Below are positions 55,361-64,000 of a DNA stretch of 64,000 nt, in pieces. Source of the stretch: Neoscytalidium dimidiatum. Lineage: Eukaryota; Ascomycota; Dothideomycetes; Botryosphaeriales; Botryosphaeriaceae. A program made the position numbers and the translations under genes. How positions within the stretch are numbered: position 1 is the stretch's first letter; the number at the start of each line of letters is the position of its first letter. The DNA is taken from positions 1,178,001-1,242,000 of the forward strand of contig CM074695.1 in the NCBI GenBank assembly GCA_037367355.1, in the 5' to 3' direction. The notes beneath the pieces were generated by a model. It had not been told where the DNA came from. It saw only the letters and a program-made list of their open reading frames with translations, and ran no database searches.

Positions 55361-57420
55361 GGTTGGTGTGGGAGCTTGTTGATATTGAATACTGGATGAG
55401 TGCTTGGCGTAGTCTGGCCTTTGATCAGATGGCGCGGTGTTGTGAGTTGGACTGGAGCTGATGGAACGCTGGGCTGGGTGGTTGTGTGAGCTCAGATCTT
55501 CTTGAGCGGCGCTGTTCGGTCTGCGTCAAGGTCGGCTCAGGGATCCGAGTGCAGGGCAGGCAAGCGCGCATAGCCGAAGATGGGACGTACTGACCTAGGA
55601 GCTCCAGCTGCTGCCGCAGGGAGAAAGAGGCGCAGGTTCAGGTGTGCTTATCCTGTGGCCGGTATGAGGAGGAAAAGAGAGGAGGTACCTCCAAAGTCTG
55701 CCTCTTTAAATACCAAGATACGGCGGAGGGTCAAGTTCTGACTACCCATTGTATGTAGCGCGTGTAGCTATTGTCTCTGTGCCCCATGATGCTGCTCAGG
55801 TGCGGCGCAGGGCAGCATTGTAGGCTCACAGGGGTCGGATTTCGCGGAGCGAAGTGCAACCAACACTTTACATCCACACCTGGCGGATTCCCACCGCGAG
55901 ACTGCAGAGGAACGTGGGTGTAGGATTTGCATTGTAGACAGAATATATGACATCTGATTCAGTATACCTACATTTCTTACGCCAGAAGGCATAAGCAGGG
56001 CCAATAGCCCGCGCTGGAGTCACTGGCCGGGCGGGTGAGGCACAAGATACGCGGCGTATGAGGCTCCACCTCAGCCGCAGCTGGCGGAACAAGGATTACC
56101 GCCCGGCACTTGTAGGGCTGAAGCATATGCGGTACATGTAGATAGGCCAGGAACGTGTGAAGAGCGCCTATGATGGCAAAGTAAGGCTTTGACGTCGTTG
56201 TGCGTAGATGCTCAAGGTCAAAACACCCCTGGTTGTGCGCTGATGGTGACAGATGTCTGCGGCGGGTGCCAGTGGCTTTTGGCGGCAGTGTGCCCCTCAG
56301 CGCTGGCTGGGGGCGAAGATACGCCTGGTACTGGCGGTACGCTGCACTAAGAGTGTGCGCCGAGCATGGTGTTGTGGCCCGCGCGTTCTCGTAGCTGTGC
56401 GGGGCCGCCGCAACACCTTCATCTCGGCGCCCGCCCTGAACACTTTGACAACTCGCACCCAGCCAGCGCGATTGCTCCTCCTCGAAAGACCCTGATACTG
56501 CACGAAGCAGCACTAACACATCCAGGAAGTCACACAAACTGATGGAATGGTGCTGGACGAGCGCCAGTGTAGGTGCAGGACAGCTGCAGCGAAGGCAACC
56601 GCCGAAGGCAACGCTTTCATCGGGGCCTGTGGCGTAGCGTTCGCTCTCTGGGCATTCCGAATCCGTGGTACGGCCATTAGGCGCTCCTGTATGCTCGTGG
56701 GTGCGTCCAATAGCTACTCCAGGAGCCAGGATGGCTGTCGATGCGGCGCTGCGCTTCGGTCCGTTGCGGTGGTTAGCCGGCGGCGTCGGGTACGATCCAG
56801 ACCCTCATATCCCCTTGCCCGGCACTTCAGGCCCTCTGGGTCCTCTTGGATGTGTTTACTGGCTGCCCTGGAGCTCAGGGTTCCCGCTCGCGGGGCGTGC
56901 TGCCTTGGTGCTCGCTCCGGTTACGCTGTGCGGCTGAACGGGGGTGGAAGCAAACGCCCATGGCAAAGCTGTTCCTGAGCTCTCGCGGTGATTCGCACGC
57001 TTTGCAGCCCATCTCAGCCGGGGTGAGATCATCAAAAGCCGTCCAGGTCCTCACAGATGCGTATCCTTGCCGCCCTGAATTTCAGGATGGGCGAGGGTGA
57101 GGGGTCGGCGGGCCAGAGCTTCCTCCGCAGTCCACGGCCTCCGCCGCCGCTAATCCCAAAGTCTGCCAGCGCTTGGACGGCTCTGCAGGTGCTCCAGAAG
57201 TTTCGCGGTGTCTCATTGAGGCATCCGGCGGGCTGAGAAGGGCCAATCGCACAGCTGCGACGCTGCAACGCTGTAACGCGCCCCACTATCCCAGCTGCCT
57301 CACTCCTCACTCCTCACTCGCTCTGAATCTGTCTTCACAGCCTTCAGCTCAAAACGCCGCCGCCGCCGCCGCCCTTCATCCCCTTCTTTCGCTGCCCCCT
57401 GAGCTCTCCCTTTGCCCACG
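55361..57420. other. Divergent intergenic region, 2 kb
   Basis: No gene recognised. It separates a leftward and a rightward gene and should contain both promoters. A short direct repeat, GAAGGCAAC twice with a 4-bp spacer, lies near 56590-56615. The last 120 bases before 57421 are rich in C and T with a GCCGCC triplet repeat, resembling a leader. Confidence 0.45.
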
Positions 57421-58181
57421 ATGCCGCTCGAAATCCGCCGTGTCGACGAGGCCGACGTCGACACCTTCGTTTCCATCACCGTGGCTGCTCTGGGCTCCTC
57501 CGGCGTCGGTCGCTTCATGCACGACGACCCGCCGCACCCTGCATACCTCGAGAAGCGGAAAGAGAGGGTTCGCGAAGCCCTCAAGAAGCCCCACGCACAC
57601 CATCTAAAGGTTGTCGACACCGACAACAACGATGAGATTATCGCCTGCGCTCATTGGGAGTTCTACCCCAACGGCAGGTCCGACGAAGAGATCCAGGAGT
57701 TCGATCAGCCCTTCGAGCCCATCGAGGAAGAGCGTGAAAGATACGGCGAGCTTCAGCGTAACTTATACGCATACCTTCATCGCGTCAGACGCCAGCTGGG
57801 CAAAACCCCGCACTACTGTGAGTTGCTGCCCCGCTCCTCCATGCCCTGGCATGACATCCACCACCATCGCGTCATACTGTCCCTCGTCTTCGTCCTACGC
57901 GGGTCCAGCTGCTGATGGTCGATGGTACAGTCTTAAGCCTTCTCGTGACGGATCCGAAACACCACCGCCGCGGTGCCGGTGGAATGCTCATCCGCTGGGG
58001 CACAGAACAAGCTGACAAGGCTGGCCTGATCTCCTTCCTGGAGGCTACTGAAACCGGAAGACCCCTTTACAGGCGTTATGGCTTCGTGGAGCAGGAGACC
58101 GTCGAGTTCGACCTCACCAAGTACGGCGGCACAGGCGTTGACAAGAACAGCGTGATGATCAGGCAGCCGGTGAAGAACTGA
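57421..58181 (+). CDS. GNAT-family N-acetyltransferase
   Basis: Two exons, 57421-57817 and 57931-58181, give 215 residues. The 113-nt intron has a GTGAGT donor and TACAG acceptor and restores frame in a Phe codon. N-terminus MPLEIRRVDEADVDTFVSI is a typical GNAT beta-1/alpha-1 start. The acetyl-CoA-binding loop is LLVTDPKHHRRGAGGMLIRW (R-R-G-A-G-G). Late motif RPLYRRYGFVEQE follows. It resembles fungal acetyltransferases of small molecules; the substrate cannot be inferred. The N-terminal half is longer and more charged (EEIQEFDQPFEPIEEERERY) than minimal GNATs. Confidence 0.87.
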
Positions 58182-61100
58182 GGAGGGGTGCTGTTCGGAG
58201 GAGGTACAGCTAGGCTGCGAAGGAATATGCCTGCCAAGTGGAGATCGAATCATCCGGCGATGGACATGAAGGTCGAATCTCCATGCAAGCTGCCATTGCT
58301 GAGCCTTGTTGATTCTCTCTCCTTCCAGTCTGTCCTCGATCTCCGCAACACAGTCATCTGCAATGCATTTTGCTTCGACAGGAGCAATCGCCTTGCACAA
58401 GCCAGGCACTCTCGATTTTGCTGATCCAAGCCATGAAATTGCAACACAATATCCGGCCGTCCGCTGAAAAGATGTCGTCATAATCCCTGTCGCCTTGCGC
58501 CATGAATATGGGCTCGGGAAAGCCACAGCGAGCCGCCGAGTCAAAAAGTCGAGTTTTCATGACTCAAGCCCATGTGGGGCCGCAGCCGCTTTGCATCCGC
58601 CGAGGCCGTTTCGGCCCTCGTACCGGCACCGGTATCCTCTTTCGGCAATCCGATTCGACTTCTCCCACACGCCGCTTGCCGTAACTTTCCTCGCGGCATC
58701 ACTTCCATTATTGCACTAGCGCCGCCGGTGTCCTCATTTAGTCACCAAGGCTTTTCGACCACATCAATGCGGATGGCGCCGCCATTGAATGTCTCTGAAA
58801 ATTGACCTCATCAGCTTACAGTCAAGGACATAGATGTCAGCGCTGTGACCGGCCGGGAAAGGCTAACGGCACTGCTTGCGTGGCTGCAGCCGACATACGG
58901 TTGTTGGGACTCTGAGAACGAATGATGCTCATTTTGGTCCAGCTGCTGCTGAAGCTGCCCGGCGGCGCCTTGTGACGCAATGACATATTAATGGCCTCGA
59001 GTTTGATCATGTCCATGAAGTATCTGAACACGGTAGGTAAGAATCTCGACTGGCCCCGGATCAACAACCTTCTGTCTCAGATTGCCCCGGATTTTGTGTT
59101 GTCTGCTAGGCCACATTAGTGAGCATCTTGGACGTCGAACGTAAGACGCCTCCACCATTCGTAGGGGCTTCCGCCATCTGAGCTACCCCTGGTAGCAAGA
59201 TGTTCCGGGCATTGAAGCGAAATAATACCCGAAACTTGGGATACGAAGACCAGAGGGCCACAACGTTAAAAGCAATGACTCGGGCTTAGATCATCATGGG
59301 CCTGAAGCTGTTCTGCAAGACCGTGGACCCGAATCTGAAATGTCGACGACTGACTGGACTTTTTACCGTAGAAGCGGACAGATTGTCTCTTCTCTTTATG
59401 GTGTATGCTAACCAACAGCCAACGCTGCTGTAGTACTGCAACCACTAATGTTCCAACAATTTCGCTGCGTCCAAGGCTCGAATCTGTGGGCAATGACCAA
59501 AGCTAATCATACGGTGGAAATCATGGGCAATGGCAAGTAGACTGAGCCTTGCGTTTCGCATGCATGTGTTCTGATCCAGCCAATTGTTCAAACGTGGACA
59601 ACTCAACGCCATTGTGTCTGATGTGGTGTGCCTTGTGTGCTGACTATGTTGACGACTAGATCTGAAGTCGGGTGGACGTCATCAAAGATTCGGAGTCCGT
59701 GGCATAAAGAACCCAACGCACTCAGTCAAATGGCGGTTCGGAAGATTAGAGGTATAGTGAGATGTAGAGATATTAGCGCCGGACATCCAACGGCCCATAG
59801 TAGCGGGGATCGTCATGCTCTGAGCGTGTTGAATAATTGGGGGCGAATGCCGACCGGGAGGGGTGCTGATGGCGGAGAAATGTTCCATCTCCAGGGATCA
59901 TTGCCGTTGTTGCAACGGAGTGCGACAGGAGCATGATCCAACTCTATATGGTCATACACCCGACCCATAAAAGAACACACCCGGTGGAACAAACACGCGG
60001 ACCGTAGATCTCATGCCCATCTGAGCCGTTCTCTCAGCAACAAGTATGAGGGCTTCTGCAGTCTAGTGTAGACCGGACCGTTGATGCCATGGAAAGTTGT
60101 TTTTGGCGTCGGATCGAACATTTTGGGGAGGAATGGACAAGGAGAAATTCGAAAAGGGCCTGAGATGTCGCCTTCTGTCTTCGTTTTTACTCTCATGCAG
60201 CAGAATTGGAGATCATGTTCTGCGGTCGATTGCGGTAGTACTTCATACGTGCTCAGTGACGAGTAGGTGAGTCTTAGCTTTTGATGTGCACCAGAGGAAT
60301 TCAATCTCAGATCTCGGTAACGCTGGTGTTCGTGACTGCGAGCCACCTTTTTGAAATCCGCAATTGCTGAGTTGTAAATGTTGTTCGTATTCTTCTGATC
60401 TTGCTTCACTCTTATATCGACACCGTTGCTCTCTGATGCTGTCAAGTCGTTGACCGAAGTACTTCACGACGTCGAGTGGCCCGTGGCCTGAGGTGTTCAA
60501 CCATAGATTCAATGCTATAAGAGCTGCATGCTACTACTGTCGCGGCGGTAAACCTTCTCAGTTTACTCTTTACTTCCTGGTGGAAGAATGCGCTTTCTCA
60601 ACTCACGTCTTCCTAGCAATCCTTCAACACCCTTCCGGACATCGGCTATCACCAGCCCTGACCACCATCTCGTTTCTACCTCCTTCCAACACCGGGAATT
60701 GATGTTGCATCCACGAAAGACGCGGGAAACTCCAATGTTCTCCTGGACTGGCTCATGACAGAACCACCGAGCGGGCTCGTTGTATCCTGAGCTATCCCAA
60801 AATCCAGCAACCTTCCACGCTTGGCCAGAATATTGATTTCTCTCCTCCACGCGCAGCTGAGCAGTATCTCGTTCAGCAAAAGTGGCCGTTGAGAGACGAT
60901 ACGACGTCTTACTGTGGAAGTCTGTTCTGCGCAGTGGGAGAATCGGCGAGGGCTGGATCTCTGGACCAAAAGAGATGGCGATCGTCGTTCGGACAGCCGG
61001 CCAGGTCTGAGACACTCACCACGAATGCAATATCCTTCATCAGCCTCGCCGGCTGTCCTGGACCTTCCAAAATCAGGGCCAAAGCCCGTATGATCAACCT

Positions 61101-61235
61101 CTGTTTCCGGACCCCGAACAAAAGCGTTCCAGGGGATGCTCCAGTCAGGGAACAAAGTATGCTTGGAGCGCTTGGAGCTTCCCAAGTCGCCACCAGATAG
61201 AAAGACGATTCTATTGCACTTGCCAAGGGCATTGG
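58182..61235. other. Region without intact gene
   Basis: Only short frames. A minus-strand frame at 60445-60011 (144 codons, TTG-initiated) and an overlapping one up to 60512, reading LDVVKYFGQRLDSIREQ, are weakly protein-like, but neither has a recognised domain. I cannot support a gene here. Confidence 0.35.
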
Positions 61236-62076
61236 TCAAACCATCCTGGCGATGGCAGAGCTATCGCCAGCGGTGCCATCGTCCTTGAGCATTCCAAACT
61301 TTTGAAGGATATCATGAGTGCGATAGTAGAATGTAAACGTCGCGAATGGGGCTTCGCCCTCAGCGTGCGGGCGGAACTTGATCTTGTTAACAACCCCCCG
61401 CCGGATGAGTCCTGCGGGTAATCCCGCTACATGCCTCGTGGTGCCACCCTCTCTGTATCGGTAAGGGTGACATCCTTGGACCATTTTGCATCTATTAGTG
61501 GGTGCGACGGTCTGGCAAACTTCCCCAGACATGATGGCACGGCTGACAATGACCTTGATCTGGCCGGCCTGGTCGGCACCATTCTTTTCTTTTCGATCAG
61601 AAGACTTGAAAGCGTTTAGTCGATCCTAATGAATACTGTCGTTTAGGACCCGCCAACGTCAAGTTCGCCGATAGAGTTTGCCAACGCATTAAGCCCGCTG
61701 CCTTTGCCGAACGACCAGGCGTATCTCTGCACCCGGATGTGCTCGTCCCGTGTGTAGCTGTGGTTAATCAAAGATCTACCCGGTCTTCTCCCCTATGAAC
61801 CTGTACAGCTTTTCGGGAGGGTAAGCCGACGCTGTTATCCAGCTCTGGAAGATAAGGTCGCTCGTGGTTCTGAGCAAAGAAAAAGAATAAGAGTACCGAA
61901 GCAGCTCCTGAGCCGACTGGACTCTTGTTCCAAAAGAACGATTCACGTTGCCATAGGCCACACGTTTGGGTGATACATATATCATCCGATAGGCTGGAAC
62001 TCTTGCTTTCTGGTCTGTACTCCGCGAAGAGGAATCTGAGCAGTCGGCCTGTCAGCTTGAATGGCACCGTCGGCAT
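61236..62076 (-). pseudogene. Possible DUF7918-like remnant
   Basis: A block ending PFATFTFYYRTHDILQKFGML (61350-61280 region) resembles the C-terminal signature of the fungal DUF7918 family ('P-A-F-F-YR---L---G-I'), and the preceding GQIKVIVSRA resembles its 'LG-I-V-V-R' strand. Upstream blocks (HIRVQRYAWSF near 61700; FAEYRPESKS near 62010) are separated by in-frame stops and lack a consistent splice pattern. The assignment is weak and rests on two short motifs. Confidence 0.3.
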
Positions 62077-64000
62077 GGGTAGCTGCCTGAAACTGTCGAG
62101 AAGTCGAAGATCTGGTCATGCCTGTGCCCCGCCTCGATGTCCAATTATTTGAGAGTTGCCCAGAGACTCTGAGGTGCCTCGCTTAAGGATGCCCGCCAAC
62201 CTGCTATCTTAGAAGAGGAAGGTGTCGCTAGGAACAGCACGGAAGCGCTGAATGAGGATGTGGCCGGCGGGAAAGATCTATCGTACACTGCGTCGAGCGA
62301 GCGGTGGTGATCCGGGCAGGCACGGAAGGCAGATCTCTTTAAGACACCGGATCCACACGCGGTAGCTGTTTATTGCAACAGGTCTTCTGGGTATAGAGCT
62401 TGTGAGGCGCTGTTAACTACGCCATGTCGTGAGGCATTGTTCGGTGTCCGCAGAGAAGGAAACTGCGCGTTGGGATAGGACAAGGCCAAGGCCGAAATAA
62501 ATCTGGATATGTTCTTTGTTAGCGATTGTTCCGCTGTGTTAATGTGCGGGCGCAGGTGCGGGCGAAGATAGGTGACATACAAAGGGAGTTCCGCAACAGC
62601 GCCCTCAGATACGACCGCCCGGTCGACTTATCGAAAGCCTCCACTAGGCATATTCGATCGCGGAATTGGAGCTGAGTCGCAGCGTAAATAGTTTTCAAGA
62701 TTCTTATCCTGTGTTGAGTGCCTTTTACTGAGGTGCGAGCTAGCTCGTCGGAGGGCAAATATCCGTAATGACTCCGCTTCGCATAGCTCGGAGGCAGCAA
62801 TGCGCATGGAGATAGTCGTAGAGGTGTCGGGGTAGAGACTCAAGAGCGTCACCAGAAAAGCTTTCGTAGGCGCATTCGTACCTACGGAGTGCTTTGGGTG
62901 TAGTGTTGTGGATCTGGGCTGGGGCGTATCGGGCAGCGCGCAGCATGCAGCTGATTATAATGAAACCGAGGAGGGTTCGACACTGCCCCTAGCGGTATTG
63001 AGCAGCTGAAGAAGGGGCTGAAAGGCATCGTGGTGAGTTTGATGGCGTTGGATGAGGAGGGTGGGGGAGGAAATGTGAAATGCGGTCAGTAGCGAAAGAG
63101 TTAGGCCCGGCAGTCTGTCGGAACGCCGGGAGCCACATTAATAGACCGTGTCAATCACAGCGTATCATCTCCAAAAACAAATAGAGCAAGGTGTCTGAGA
63201 ACCGTTTCAAGCGGCTGGATCTATTGTCGGCCTCTGAATGATATTTATACGAGATATGCCGTTACAGGAGCCGCATTCAGCTTTCTATGGCTAGTGAATT
63301 ATTGCCCTCGTAACCATTCGCACACTATCCCGTCATCTAACAAACGCTCTGAAAGCTTCAGGCATTCTTAGCTAGCCTTAGAAGACAAGGTAGATTTCTG
63401 CCAGTAGTTTTCCGCCGCTCCGCCTTCGGCTCTTCAAATTCAGCGCTGTTGGCTTGCTGAAAAGAGCTCCATCGGCTCTTGAACATACGCTATTCCAAAT
63501 TTTGCAGGAGAAGTTTAAGCTCAAATCAGCGCTGCAAAACCCCAGAAGATCCTCTAGCCCTTGGTTTGTACATCTTCAAAGGTAGCACAAGCGTTGCAAA
63601 GGTGTGCCACTCGTAGGAGAACCTGACCGGCCGATTCAGTCTCAAATCCGCGCACAGCGTACGTGGTGGACATAGGCATACAGTCGATGCTCCATCCCTC
63701 CAAGCGAAATCTCATCTATTACTAGCATGCAACGAAGTCGTCCAGAGCAGCTCTGTGAAAGGAACCGTATCATTTGTCCATGCTCCAACTCAAATACTGA
63801 AAGCTCCAGGGTGTAAACAGTGTCTCAGAGTATTCAGCGCTATTAACAGGATGGTATCGCGAGAGGCTGTACTGATGAGTTTAGAAGGCGGTGCAAAAGC
63901 GAAGTAGTATTCTGGGCATACTGGAGGAGGGGTGTCAGAGGTGCCCCTCTTTATAGTGTGCTGAATGGTGAGAGCCAGAGCTCATCTACAAGGCTTCGTT
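62077..64000. other. Region without recognised gene
   Basis: Short overlapping frames only, the longest under 100 codons. No domain, repeat or RNA gene is recognised. A real gene extending beyond the window edge cannot be excluded. Confidence 0.4.

Noticed and set aside
60676..61239. Minus-strand frame with LSGG motif, considered as an Hsp70-like C-terminus
   Set aside because: Only the short R-I-V-F-L-S-G-G match fits. The surrounding sequence lacks other Hsp70/actin-fold motifs and is in a different frame from the DUF7918-like block.
1..64000. tRNA or rRNA genes
   Set aside because: I looked for T-loop (GGTTCGA-type) sequences with matching A-boxes and for rRNA-like blocks and found none convincing. 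A covariance-model scan would be decisive.

Overview
This window looks like a euchromatic segment of a filamentous ascomycete (Pezizomycotina) chromosome, with a Dothideomycetes-like feel. The evidence is the short introns (mostly 47-119 nt, GTAAGT-type donors, CTAAC/CTGAC branch points), several fungus-specific families (Zn2Cys6 regulator with fungal_trans domain, fungal rhodopsin-like 7TM protein, 2EXR/DUF7730-like proteins, CVNH lectin, SesA/ankyrin-type remnants), and GC-rich third positions in the conserved genes. I saw no rRNA, tRNA, CRISPR or prokaryotic signals. Sixteen gene models are supported. For the spliced ones I checked that exon lengths sum to a whole number of codons.

Layout. 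1-6.3 kb: no convincing gene, only low-complexity tracts and TATA-like promoter motifs. 6.3-10 kb: a secreted esterase-like-phytase-domain protein (-), a GNAT acetyltransferase (+) and a small CVNH lectin (-). 10-13.7 kb: nothing coding. 13.7-23.4 kb: a small secreted cysteine-rich protein, then a compact four-gene group: Zn2Cys6 regulator (-), cytochrome P450 (-), MFS transporter (+) and FAD-dependent aromatic-type monooxygenase (-). The P450 and MFS genes share a divergent 0.7 kb promoter. The set has two oxidases, one exporter and one regulator but no PKS, NRPS or terpene cyclase, so it is either a catabolic/detoxification cluster or a detached tailoring subcluster. 23.7-31.7 kb: a 2EXR/F-box-like protein, a GT28 sterol-glucosyltransferase-like protein with a long glycine-rich C-terminal extension, and a tandem pair of 2EXR/DUF7730-like paralogues.

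31.7-46.6 kb is a low-gene-density island. It holds an A-rich purine tract, a broken SesA/ankyrin-type gene with an apparent ~0.5 kb insertion, one intact multi-pass membrane protein gene (36.5-37.5 kb), a decayed large fungal-specific gene with two nonsense codons and a frameshift, a C2H2 zinc-finger gene with an in-frame TGA, and unassigned fragments. 46.7-58.2 kb returns to conserved genes: an eight-cysteine single-pass membrane protein, a rhodopsin-like 7TM protein, another decayed SesA/ankyrin-type gene, an unrecognised two-exon gene and a second GNAT acetyltransferase. 58.2-64 kb has no intact gene, only a possible DUF7918-like remnant.

Overall the window alternates conserved house-keeping-like loci with accessory material (metabolic cluster, secreted proteins, decaying NLR-like and incompatibility-type genes), a pattern common in plant-associated fungi. 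All functions come from reading translated sequence and motifs. No similarity search was run.
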